NCBI GenBank assembly: GCA_963747535.1
Contig: CAVVFX010000007.1
Span: 62,001-126,000 of the forward strand
Length of the DNA: 64,000 nt
Source of the DNA: CAVVFX01 sp963747535
Lineage (GTDB): Bacteria > Acidobacteriota > Terriglobia > Bryobacterales > Bryobacteraceae
Reading direction: 5' to 3'
This document shows positions 50,423 to 58,995 of this stretch, piece by piece. Position 1 is the first letter of the stretch; each line of letters starts with the position of its first letter. The notes beneath the pieces are model-generated. The model was not told the origin of the DNA and searched no databases. It worked only from the letters and a program-made list of their open reading frames with translations. A program made the position numbers and the translations under genes.

Positions 50423-53400
50423 CTACTGCTGTACGGTGATCAGCGTGCCCGGCTGCGTTGTCATGCCGTTATAGGTTGCGCTGATCGGCTGGTCGCCACC
50501 CCCGATCGAGGACGGCACCATCACGTTGAACTGAAACTCGCCTGGTCCAATCAGGCCGGCGAATGTGACCGTTGCAGGGGTGCTGCCGATGGTGATGACC
50601 GGGGGCGGCGACAGTGTTCCCGATTGCGCCGGGGACCCACTCACCACCGGCGTGGAAGTTGGTCCGAAGCCATTAGCGTAAACCACGATCGTCTCACCGG
50701 GCAGGGCGGGAGTGCTCAGGCCAGGATAGAGGGTGGCGGGGCCGACGTAGCTCCCGCCGGCGTGAGTGGCCACGACATACGGTCCGCCGTTGAAGACGAA
50801 GAAGGAAGGCGCGACCGCCTGCGCTTGCGCCATGAAAGCCGTGCTGGGGGTTCCATGATTGGTGACCTGCACCGGCACCGGCCCGGATATGGCATTGGGA
50901 GGAGTGAGTATGTTCACCTGGTTGGGACTGATGTAGGCAACGTACGCAGGAATGCCGTTTACCGTGACGCTGACGCCATCCAGATTGGTCGGCAATTGGC
51001 TATTCTGGAAATCCCCGCTCTGCCATTGGCGCGAATCGCCTGCCAGTGAGAGATTGGAGCCGGCTATTTCCACCCACGTGTTGGGGGCAATGACGGGAGA
51101 ACCTCCTTCCGCGTTAGCCACCGCCGTGATGGACGGAATCACCGGGGCGCTGATCTTGGCGATGAACACGTCGTTGCTCCCCTTTACCGTGGTTTGGAAA
51201 GCGCCGGCGGTTACCGGCAGGTCGGATACAGAGGTGTAGCCTGCCACATAGATGTTGCCTTGCGGATCGACGTCCACGCCGCTCGTGAATATCCCGCCAT
51301 TCGCCACCGGATCGTAGAAGACTGTGGAAAAATAAATCGTGCTTCCGGTGGGATCGAACATCGTCACGTAGGCGCCACCATTGGTATTGAGGGGTTGCAA
51401 CGGAGTCACCTGCGGATACTGCATGCCGTTGCCCGCAACCCCGCCCACATAAACATTGCCGTGCGCGTCGAGGCGCGGGGGAGTGATGGTGCTGGCGCTG
51501 CTTACGGTCGGATCTGTTTCGTTCCCAACAAAGGTGGCCCAAACCAGCGCGCTTCCGGCGGAATTAAGCTTGGCCAGAAAACCGCGGTTTTCGCAAAGGG
51601 TGTAGGGGCAGGGCACCGTGTTGTTCGCGCCCGCGGTAACGGGGAAGTTGTAGGAGGCGCTGCCACTAACGTAGGCATTACCTGCCGCGTCGACTGCGAT
51701 GCCGGCAACGAAGTCCTGGTAGGCGAGCTGAGTCGGGTCGGTCCCGCCGAGGTAAGTGGTATAGGCCAACGCGGCGCCGGAGCTCACCGGGTTGAACTTG
51801 GCGACAAAACCGCGCGTGGCCGTCGAGTAACCTGGAGTGGGATTGCCGTAATAGGTAGTCTGAAAAGCGCCGGGAGTCACCGGAATTTCATTGCTTCCGG
51901 TGGTTCCCGCCAGATAGAAGTTGCCGGACGGATCCACGGCCACACCGTTGGCATAGGTGGGGTGACCGTTGCCGGTCGCCTGATTGCCCGTGCCACCGAA
52001 CAAACTCGAGTAGAGCAGCTTGGCGCCGGCGGCGTCGAACACCGAAATAAAGGCGGAGCCCTGGTTAAAGTTGTTCGGATTGACGGTGATGTTAAAAGTC
52101 GAGCCCGGGAGCACCGCGTTGGCCGTCGTCGGGAAACACACGGCAGGGCCAACCGCATTCCCTCCGCTCAGTGCCGTGCATTGGTCGACCGTATCTCCCG
52201 CGATATAGGCCAGGCCGTTGGAGTCAACCGCGACCGCAACGGCGGTTTCGTTGCTATGGCCAAAGTACGTCGAATACACCAGGCCGCCACTCGGACTGAG
52301 TTTTGTCAGGAACGAGCTCTGGGCGCCCGGGCAGTTGCTCATTCCATTGGCGCCCACGAATCCGCAAGCCGTCTGATACACTCCCGCGGTAGCCGGAAAT
52401 TTCGGCGAGTTGGTAAATCCCGTGACGTAGGCGTTGCCAGCGCTGTCGACGGCGATCGCGTAAGGTCGAGTGGTCGTGCCGTCGCCGACCACGCTGCCGC
52501 CAAGGTACGTGGAGTAGATCAGCTGCGAGCCCGCGGGGTTCAACTTGGTTACGAAGCCGGTTCCCGCCAGCGTAGTGCTTGTCGATTGAATAGCGTTTTG
52601 TAACGGGAAATCGGTGGATTGAGTGTAGCCCGTCACATAAATATTTCCCGTTGTATCGGCCGCCATGCCCTGCGTCGGATTGCTACCGTATGTGACGTTT
52701 CCAACATTCTCGTTGCTGCTCCCGCCCAGGTAGGTCAAATAGTCCACCACCGGATCGATCACCAGCGCGCGGTTGTGGTCGTACTTGCCCAGCGCAAATT
52801 GAATACGGCGGCCGGACAATTTGTAATTCCCCGCGACCATTTCCTTCTTGCCCGCGATGGTTTGATAGACCACTGGCTTGCGGAAAGTGAGCGGCTCGCC
52901 ATCGAGAATGAGCAGCAAATCGCCGTTCTGCCCAATCTTCGGCCGCGCGCCTGAAAACTCCAGTGCGATCTGGTCAGGATCCGCGCCGGCCTCTACAATG
53001 AAATCATACTCGAGCCGGCGCTGGGTTCCGTAATAAACCAGGTCGATGCCTGGATAGACTTGCTGGTAGTTCACTTTGCCGAAGGTGGCGGAGCCTTGGA
53101 TCCACTTGTGGGGATCGTTGCCAAGAAAATAGTTCACCTTCCCGGGGAGGGGCTGCGCACCGTCGATTTTGGCGTGGTGACTGGCGCCTGCGAGCTTCAC
53201 GCTCACTATGGCGGGAGACGAAGCCGCGTGGGACTGACGGAGCTTGAAAACGGCGCCGTCCGGGGTCAAAAACAGCACATAGCCATTGCCCCGCGAAAGG
53301 AATTTTACCGCCGACTCCGTCTGGCCGTGATTGGCCTCAAAGCTCAAAGGCAGGCTAAGAAGCCCGGCTTTGGGCGGGGTTTTGCCGAGTCCCACGCTGG

Positions 53401-53437
53401 CACAAGCCAGGAACAAACCGATCCATTCTGCTTTCAT
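50423..53437 (-). CDS. Giant exported SBBP-repeat protein with TIGR03437-type C-terminal domain
   Basis: 1004 residues with a signal peptide (about 1-18). Residues 30-230 form the N-terminal domain common to these proteins (LSFEANHGQTESAVKFLSRG). The middle 230-760 is a set of SBBP beta-propeller repeats, recognisable as A-x-D-x-x-G-N-x-Y-V-x-G-x-T followed by a FP-x-T segment. Residues about 765-1004 match the C-terminal domain typical of Solibacter-type Acidobacteria (NGIPAYVAYISPNQVNILTP, LPGETIVVYANGFGPT). Probably surface-exposed, binding or structural. It is the best taxonomic hint in the window. Confidence 0.92.
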   Translation of the reverse strand: MKAEWIGLFLACASVGLGKTPPKAGLLSLPLSFEANHGQTESAVKFLSRGNGYVLFLTPDGAVFKLRQSHAASSPAIVSVKLAGASHHAKIDGAQPLPGKVNYFLGNDPHKWIQGSATFGKVNYQQVYPGIDLVYYGTQRRLEYDFIVEAGADPDQIALEFSGARPKIGQNGDLLLILDGEPLTFRKPVVYQTIAGKKEMVAGNYKLSGRRIQFALGKYDHNRALVIDPVVDYLTYLGGSSNENVGNVTYGSNPTQGMAADTTGNIYVTGYTQSTDFPLQNAIQSTSTTLAGTGFVTKLNPAGSQLIYSTYLGGSVVGDGTTTRPYAIAVDSAGNAYVTGFTNSPKFPATAGVYQTACGFVGANGMSNCPGAQSSFLTKLSPSGGLVYSTYFGHSNETAVAVAVDSNGLAYIAGDTVDQCTALSGGNAVGPAVCFPTTANAVLPGSTFNITVNPNNFNQGSAFISVFDAAGAKLLYSSLFGGTGNQATGNGHPTYANGVAVDPSGNFYLAGTTGSNEIPVTPGAFQTTYYGNPTPGYSTATRGFVAKFNPVSSGAALAYTTYLGGTDPTQLAYQDFVAGIAVDAAGNAYVSGSASYNFPVTAGANNTVPCPYTLCENRGFLAKLNSAGSALVWATFVGNETDPTVSSASTITPPRLDAHGNVYVGGVAGNGMQYPQVTPLQPLNTNGGAYVTMFDPTGSTIYFSTVFYDPVANGGIFTSGVDVDPQGNIYVAGYTSVSDLPVTAGAFQTTVKGSNDVFIAKISAPVIPSITAVANAEGGSPVIAPNTWVEIAGSNLSLAGDSRQWQSGDFQNSQLPTNLDGVSVTVNGIPAYVAYISPNQVNILTPPNAISGPVPVQVTNHGTPSTAFMAQAQAVAPSFFVFNGGPYVVATHAGGSYVGPATLYPGLSTPALPGETIVVYANGFGPTSTPVVSGSPAQSGTLSPPPVITIGSTPATVTFAGLIGPGEFQFNVMVPSSIGGGDQPISATYNGMTTQPGTLITVQQ

Positions 53438-53914
53438 TTATTATTTATCCCCGAGTCGAATCCGCAAATTCTCCGATGACGAGCCGATGTCCTACCAACC
53501 CGCTAGCGGATGTATAGTTTCAAGCGATTGTACCGTACGGGATAACGAATCGTCGTCGAGTGACGCGCATAGTGGGACACGATTCGGGATAAAACGCCGA
53601 TTTCGCGACAGAATCGCGGCGCGGTTGGTCCACGATGTGGAAGTGTAGTCCGGGCAATGCGGCATTTGCCGTGTAACGCCGACCGGTGGAAGTACATTGC
53701 GGCGAACGATCGGGAGGGTACGTTCCGGCAGCAAATCTTTGGCCGCTCTTTCCTTCGTTTCCGTGGGCGGGCACCGGGCTATTTAAGAGCTCCATGCGTT
53801 AAGTGAACAGCATTGGGATTAACCCGAGATAAGCAAGGAGCCAATTCAGCTTCTTGGTCATTCCCGCAATTACGGTCGGGCACTGCGCGGGGCTCAGATG
53901 GCGTTACGAACGCG
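53438..53914. other. Intergenic region, no supported gene (477 bp)
   Basis: Contains CCATGCGTTAAGTGAACAGCATTG at 53792-53815, the start of which recurs at 14541. Frames here are short and lack domains. The phrase resembles ends of insertion sequences I have seen in Acidobacteria, but no transposase remnant is visible. Confidence 0.4.
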
Positions 53915-55483
53915 TCAAGGCTTTACGCAGGCGAAATTGGCCGTCTCGTCGATGCTCCCGCTTCCTTTGTACCGAGCTACTTGCGGATATGGGCAGAGCG
54001 GCCTGGTGCGCACCACTTTCGCCTCGACCACGCGGCTTGCCTCGATCCGGTCCGGGGCGCTGGAGTCTTCCACCCATTTCACCAACGGCGTTGCGGCATC
54101 GAACTGACTGGTCCCCACGCCTCCGCCACAATGGAACATCCCCGGAACCATGAACAGTCTGAAAAAATCCCCAGTCGATGCACCCATTTTCTCGACTACC
54201 TGTTCGTAATACTCAACGCCCATCTTCGGATTCAGCTGCGGATCAGCCCAGCCGAAATACATCAGCAACTTTCCGCCCCGCCTGCGGAACGCCGAAAGAT
54301 CGGTGTCCGTCGCGTCCAGAATCTGCCGCAATTCCGCCACCTGGGCTGGATACTTGTCGATGTCGAAATGGCTAAAGGCCCGGACCGGATCGCTGTCGAC
54401 GGTTCCGGTCTTCGCCCCTGGAACCACGAACCGCAGAAAATTGTAGCCGTAATTCGTCCACGCGCCGGGTCCGTTCGGCCCGTTGATCTCCTGCCCGATC
54501 CAGCCGCTCTGTCCGTTCGGACCGGCGATCTCCGCGCCCACCGGCCAGCCCGGAAAAAACCGCTTCCCCTCACTCATCACATCGCCATAAATCCGCTCCA
54601 GTGACTTAATCTGGTCGGCGGTGAAACAGTCAGGCTGGTCCGTGGCCCCGGCGCAATGGGGCAGATCGCGTGCGGGCGAGAAATCGCAGCGCCGCGGATC
54701 GTCGATCAGGCCGTCCTTCAAGCCGTCCTTGGCATCGCACTGCTCGTAGACCCGGTTCGCGAGAAGTCCCAATTTCGCGGCCGGAAACGGATTGGCATTC
54801 ATCCCCTGCATCCAGTACGCCCGCGACAGATGCGTCCCGGTTTGATAAACGGCGGGAGATCCAGCGACGATTCCATCGAAGTCGGCGGGAAACCGCTGCG
54901 CCAGAGTCAGCCCTTGCCGCCCTCCCTGGGAGCAGCCTTCGTAATACGATTTCGTGGGCCCAACTCCGTAGTAAGTTCGCGCCATCAGTTTAGCGGTCTC
55001 GGCCGTCACGTGCAGGGAACGGAATCCGAAATCAAGCAGCTTTTGCCGGTTGAGGGCGAAACTCGCGCCCGATTCGGACGCGGCCGAATGTCCCGTATCG
55101 GTAGCCGCCGTCACAAAACCGGCCTTCAGGCCGCGCGCGCGGTTCGCCACACGCCCCGCGCTTTCAAACGATTCTCCGGCCCAGCCGCCGTTGCCGAACA
55201 TGTAAAGCCGGCCATTCCACGCCGTCGGCAGATTCACCTGGATGTTGATCTCGGGCTGAACCATCAGACTCACCCGGCAATGTTCCGGAGCATTGGCCGA
55301 TGCCGGAATTACCCTTGCGCTGATCACGGAGAGATCGAGGCTGGTGAGGCTGCGCAGCTCGCCGCACGCGATCGCGGGTTTCCCGGTAGGAACCGGCGTC
55401 GTCCAATCCCGGAACTGAACACCGCCCCCGCCCTGACTATACAGCGTAGCCGCGCAAAATATGATCACGAAGAATAGCCGCAT
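53915..55483 (-). CDS. Tannase/feruloyl esterase-family protein, exported
   Basis: 522 residues with signal peptide MRLFFVIIFCAATLYSQ. The nucleophile elbow YEGCSQGGRQG gives Ser185 next to a Cys, and the late MFHCGGG gives the catalytic His next to a Cys; together with Asp in WADPQLNPKMG this is the CS-D-HC arrangement unique to tannases and fungal-type feruloyl esterases, where a disulfide joins the two halves of the site. NGRLYMFGNGGWAGE is also typical. It hydrolyses gallate or ferulate esters of plant material. Divergent from the SGNH esterase gene. Confidence 0.92.
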   Translation of the reverse strand: MRLFFVIIFCAATLYSQGGGGVQFRDWTTPVPTGKPAIACGELRSLTSLDLSVISARVIPASANAPEHCRVSLMVQPEINIQVNLPTAWNGRLYMFGNGGWAGESFESAGRVANRARGLKAGFVTAATDTGHSAASESGASFALNRQKLLDFGFRSLHVTAETAKLMARTYYGVGPTKSYYEGCSQGGRQGLTLAQRFPADFDGIVAGSPAVYQTGTHLSRAYWMQGMNANPFPAAKLGLLANRVYEQCDAKDGLKDGLIDDPRRCDFSPARDLPHCAGATDQPDCFTADQIKSLERIYGDVMSEGKRFFPGWPVGAEIAGPNGQSGWIGQEINGPNGPGAWTNYGYNFLRFVVPGAKTGTVDSDPVRAFSHFDIDKYPAQVAELRQILDATDTDLSAFRRRGGKLLMYFGWADPQLNPKMGVEYYEQVVEKMGASTGDFFRLFMVPGMFHCGGGVGTSQFDAATPLVKWVEDSSAPDRIEASRVVEAKVVRTRPLCPYPQVARYKGSGSIDETANFACVKP

Positions 55484-55577
55484 TTTTTTGCCTCCGCGTT
55501 TCGGAATTAATTGTATCTCGCCAACCTCGCGGTCGCGGAATCAGGACGACTCCGTTTCGATAGACTGGTTGCTGCTT

Positions 55578-56666
55578 ATGAACCGCCGTCACTTCCTGCT
55601 TTCACTCAGCAGCGCTCCGCTCTTTGCCCAGGCTCCCTCCGCGGCGCCGGACCTCGATTGGCACGACGCGAAGAAGCTCACCGTCGAAGGCCTGGGCTTT
55701 CACGACCTGAAGTCGCCGTATGACCGGCTACCCGTGCGCGCCGAGGGTGTGGTGCGGCCCGAAGTGTGGAACCTGAGCCGCGACTCTTCAGGGGTGCTGG
55801 TGCGATTCGTCGCTGAGACTACGGCGATTCATGCGCGCTGGAAGTTGACGACCAAATCGCTGGCGGGCGTCAACATCACCGCGGTCGCCTCCAGCGGCCT
55901 GGACCTCTACGCGCGTACGGATGCGGGCCGCTGGCATTGGCTTGGCATCGGCAAGCCGACGCAATTCCCGGAGAATACCGACGTGCTCATCAGTGGTATC
56001 CCGGCGGCGAAACGTGAGTATATGATCTACCTGCCGCTGCGCAACGGCGTGACTTCGCTCGAAATCGGGCTGCCCAAGGGCAGCGTCATCGCGCCTGGTC
56101 CGCCACGCGCGGATGGGTCGAAGCCCATCGTGTTCTACGGCACCTCGATCACGCACGGGATTTCCGCATCCAGGGCGGGTATGACTCATGTCGCCATGCT
56201 GGGCCGCACGTTCAGCCGCGAGGTCATCAATCTGGGCTTCTCCGGCAACGGGCGGATGGAACCGGAGGTGATCAAGTTCGTCGCCGAACTGGACCCCGCG
56301 GTGTTTGTGCTCGATTGTCTACCCAACATGAGCGCCAAGGACGTGCGTGAGCGGACCGTGCCCGGCGTGAAGATATTGCGCGCAGCACACCCGGACACGC
56401 CCATTCTGCTCGTGGAAGACCGCAACTACGAGACGGATTTCCTGGTGCAGGCGCGGCGCGAAAGCAATGAGGCGAATCACGCGGCTCTGGCCGAGGCCTT
56501 CGACGCAATGCAAAAGGACAAGGTGCCGGAGCTTTACTACCTGAAGGCCGACGACTTACTCGGTCATGACGGGGAAGGGACGATCGACGGCTCGCATCCG
56601 ACGGACCTGGGATTCACGCGGCAGGCGGCGGAGTTTGAAAGGGTACTGCGCACGATCCTGAAGTAG
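55578..56666 (+). CDS. SGNH esterase with N-terminal GxDLY domain, exported
   Basis: 362 residues from ATG 55578; an ATG 39 codons upstream overlaps the divergent tannase gene and adds no domain. The leader MNRRHFLLSLSSAPLFAQA is Tat-like. A beta-sandwich (about 45-165) contains SSGLDLYAR, the GxDLY signature, followed by the SGNH hydrolase core: IVFYGTSITHG with the catalytic Ser, INLGFSGNGRME with Gly and Asn, and DGSHPTDLGF with Asp and His. Such enzymes are acyl/acetyl esterases on polysaccharides. A family-C repeat lies after the stop. Confidence 0.92.
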   Translation: MNRRHFLLSLSSAPLFAQAPSAAPDLDWHDAKKLTVEGLGFHDLKSPYDRLPVRAEGVVRPEVWNLSRDSSGVLVRFVAETTAIHARWKLTTKSLAGVNITAVASSGLDLYARTDAGRWHWLGIGKPTQFPENTDVLISGIPAAKREYMIYLPLRNGVTSLEIGLPKGSVIAPGPPRADGSKPIVFYGTSITHGISASRAGMTHVAMLGRTFSREVINLGFSGNGRMEPEVIKFVAELDPAVFVLDCLPNMSAKDVRERTVPGVKILRAAHPDTPILLVEDRNYETDFLVQARRESNEANHAALAEAFDAMQKDKVPELYYLKADDLLGHDGEGTIDGSHPTDLGFTRQAAEFERVLRTILK

Positions 56667-56718
56667 GGTTCATCTAATTGCCTTAGGGCTTGTCAGAAAA
56701 TAACTACGCCATTCCGGA

Positions 56719-56784
56719 ACCGCTTGCTTTTACGCGCACGGCTCAGTAGCGCTGATTCTGAACCACGACCGTTCAGGGAGCGGT
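56719..56784 (+). repeat. Palindromic repeat, family C, copy 2
   Basis: ACCGCTTGCTTTTACGCGCACGGCTCAGTA ... ACCACGACCGTTCAGGGAGCGGT, matching 23499-23560 with scattered changes. Outer ACCGCT/AGCGGT arms are complementary. Confidence 0.75.
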
Positions 56785-56914
56785 TGGAGTGGTTATTCGG
56801 AGATAGATACTTAAGTCGGATTATCGCCCCCCTTCAATCGGCGAACTGTGTGAGATATAATCACGGGGCCATTGCACGTTACCTGGCGCCAAAAATCGAG
56901 ACGAGGTGAAAAGA

Positions 56915-57748
56915 ATGGGTTCAAGACGATTACTCTCCGGCAGCGCGATTGCCTTTGTGGGGTTGACATGCTCGATGAATCTGGTGGAGGCGCAGTCGTT
57001 CACGAACGGATCAAATGCATGCGCCAACCTTCCTAACTTCACCGCCTTACAGAACGCGCTGGCAGCGGCTACAGCCGCCGAAACCAGCGGGCTGAATAAC
57101 CAGATGTGGGGCACCATCGTGGACCGGGATGGGATTGTTTGCGCCGTGGCATTCTCCGGGGTTAATCGCGGGGCGCAGTGGCCTGGAAGCCGCGCGATCT
57201 CGGCGCAGAAGGCCAACGCTGCCAACGCCTTCAGTCTGGACTCCACGTCCAACAGCGGCGGCTCCGGGCAGGCCAATGGCTTGTCGCTGTCCACCGCGAA
57301 CCTCTATTCCGCGGTGCAGCCCGGCGGCACCTTATTCGGATTGCAGGAAAGTAACCCGGTGGATACCAGCGTCGTCTACCAGGCGCCCTCGGCCAATTAC
57401 GGGACGGCGAACGACCCTATGGTCGGCAATAAAATCGGCGGAGTGAATGTATTTGGAGGTGGGCTGGCGCTCTACGGACCCGGGAAAGTCATTATGGGCG
57501 CGGTAGGCGTGAGCGGGGATACCTCTTGCGCCGATCATGATATCGCATGGCGTGTCCGCCACGCGTTGGGTCTCGATCACCTGTCCGGCGTGGGCGGTGT
57601 CTCGGGCGACCCTATGCGTCCCGACAACATTATTTACGACATCACTCCCAATCCCAACGGTGGCACCGGGATCAGCGCCGGAGGATTTGGCCATCCCAAG
57701 TGCATTAATACGGCTGATCCTACCATGCTGCCGGCAGTCCAGCAGTAA
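56915..57748 (+). CDS. GlcG/HbpS-like (haem-binding family) exported protein
   Basis: 277 residues from ATG 56915; ACGAGG nine bases before it supports this over a GTG three codons upstream. Signal peptide about 1-25. One HbpS/GlcG (DUF336) domain: the helix LPNFTALQNALAAATAAE, the strand GTIVDRDGIVCAVAF, ARAISAQKANAANAFSL-like segment, GGLALYGPGKVIMGAVGVSGDTSCADHDIAWRV. HbpS binds haem and senses redox; many homologues are uncharacterised and occur near oxidoreductases. The insertion around 100-150 (Gly/Ser-rich) is longer than in small HbpS proteins. Confidence 0.85.
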   Translation: MGSRRLLSGSAIAFVGLTCSMNLVEAQSFTNGSNACANLPNFTALQNALAAATAAETSGLNNQMWGTIVDRDGIVCAVAFSGVNRGAQWPGSRAISAQKANAANAFSLDSTSNSGGSGQANGLSLSTANLYSAVQPGGTLFGLQESNPVDTSVVYQAPSANYGTANDPMVGNKIGGVNVFGGGLALYGPGKVIMGAVGVSGDTSCADHDIAWRVRHALGLDHLSGVGGVSGDPMRPDNIIYDITPNPNGGTGISAGGFGHPKCINTADPTMLPAVQQ

Positions 57749-57801
57749 GTGATTGGCACGTTCCCAAGACGGCGGGCTCACTGCGCGTATAATACTGAGC
57801 C

Positions 57802-58167
57802 ATGAAGCAAATCAGATTTCTCCTGACGAGCGCTGTGTGCCTCGTGGCCCTGCTGGCGGTGAATCCATCATTCGGGGCCGCTAAGAAGAAACAGGCCGTC
57901 GCGAAGAAGGAACACCCGGCGGTCCAGGCCCAACAGAACGAACAACAGAAAACCGAGCGGGAAATACAGGATCTCCGAACTGACGTGTACAGTAGGGCGA
58001 CCTGGGTGGCGTTGCAGAAAGTCAAACAGGAGGCAGACGATACTGCGGGCGACGTAAGACTCGTGATGTTTATCGGCGGGGGAGTCGGCTTCGTAGTGGG
58101 ATGCATCGTGACGGTCCTGGTTACGAAACGAATCGGAAAATCGGACGAAGCGCTAAAGATTACCTAG
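57802..58167 (+). CDS. Small exported/membrane protein with coiled coil and C-terminal helix
   Basis: 121 residues; family not recognised. N-terminal hydrophobic leader (about 5-25, ending PSFGA), a Lys/Gln/Glu-rich segment (28-70) likely to be coiled coil, then a single transmembrane helix VMFIGGGVGFVVGCIVTVLV (about 88-107) and a short basic tail. This suggests a protein anchored by its C-terminus with a periplasmic coiled coil. It lies between the HbpS-like gene and msrA, all on the same strand. Confidence 0.7.
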   Translation: MKQIRFLLTSAVCLVALLAVNPSFGAAKKKQAVAKKEHPAVQAQQNEQQKTEREIQDLRTDVYSRATWVALQKVKQEADDTAGDVRLVMFIGGGVGFVVGCIVTVLVTKRIGKSDEALKIT

Positions 58168-58229
58168 TCCAGCAGGGACGGGTCTACTGAAAATCCGGTT
58201 TTGGCGTATCTTGGAATAGAGGGCCACTC

Positions 58230-58907
58230 ATGTCGTCTCCAATCACTCTCAGCCATCTCGCTGTCTGCTTTCTGTTTGTGATTCCCATGACCTTCGCTGC
58301 TTCGAATCCGCCGATTCCGCCGTTGGCAAATGATGTTCCGCTCGCGACGCAGCCCGGAAAGGAAACCGCAGTGTTCGCCGGAGGCTGTTTCTGGGGCGTG
58401 CAATCCGTATTTGAGCGCGTGAAGGGAGTGCTGGCCACTACGGCCGGGTACTCGGGTGGGTCGGCGATGACCGCGACCTACAAGCAGGTCGTCACCGAAA
58501 CCACAGGGCACGCGGAATCGGTGGAGGTGGTCTATGACCCCTCACGGATCACCTACGGGCAGCTATTGCGAATCTATTTTTCAGTCGCACATGATCCGAC
58601 GCAGTTGAACCGGCAGGGGCCGGATGTCGGAACATCGTACCGGTCGGCGATCTTTTATACCAGTGAAGAACAGCAGCGGCTGGCGAGGGCGTACATCGCG
58701 CAGCTCGATTCGCAGAAGGTTTTCGCTAAGCCGATCGTGACCGAAGTGAACCCCCTCAAGGCGTTCTATCGCGCCGAGGATTATCATCAGGACTACGCAT
58801 ACTACAATCCCGGCAATCCATATATTCAGGTCTGCGACTTGCCCAAAATTTCGGCGCTGAAGAAGCAATTTCCGGAGTTGTTCATCGAGTACAAGCCCAA
58901 GAAGTAA
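58230..58907 (+). CDS. msrA: Peptide methionine-S-sulfoxide reductase, exported
   Basis: 225 residues. Signal-like N-terminus (HLAVCFLFVIPMTFAAS), then the MsrA domain: AVFAGGCFWGVQSVFERVKGV with catalytic Cys53, TTAGYSGG, VVTETTGHAESVEVVYDP, DVGTSYRSAIFY and AEDYHQDY. It reduces methionine-S-sulfoxide in proteins; export places it among oxidised envelope proteins, fitting the many exported oxidases in this window. A resolving Cys may be Cys in YIQVCDLPK. Its reductant is not encoded nearby. Confidence 0.95.
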   Translation: MSSPITLSHLAVCFLFVIPMTFAASNPPIPPLANDVPLATQPGKETAVFAGGCFWGVQSVFERVKGVLATTAGYSGGSAMTATYKQVVTETTGHAESVEVVYDPSRITYGQLLRIYFSVAHDPTQLNRQGPDVGTSYRSAIFYTSEEQQRLARAYIAQLDSQKVFAKPIVTEVNPLKAFYRAEDYHQDYAYYNPGNPYIQVCDLPKISALKKQFPELFIEYKPKK

Positions 58908-58995
58908 CGTGTCACAGCTTTGGAGCGGGAGCCTGCCGCGCGCGACGACTCTCGCCGAGCCCAATGCGCGGGCGATTGCAGCAAGGCGCACTGTG

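Noticed and set aside
51194..52603. 469-codon plus-strand open frame
   Set aside because: Antisense to the SBBP-repeat gene; its Arg/Gly/Val-rich product has no domain.
50500..52800. Regular repeats resembling an array
   Set aside because: They are SBBP propeller repeats at the protein level, not identical DNA repeats with spacers, so not CRISPR.
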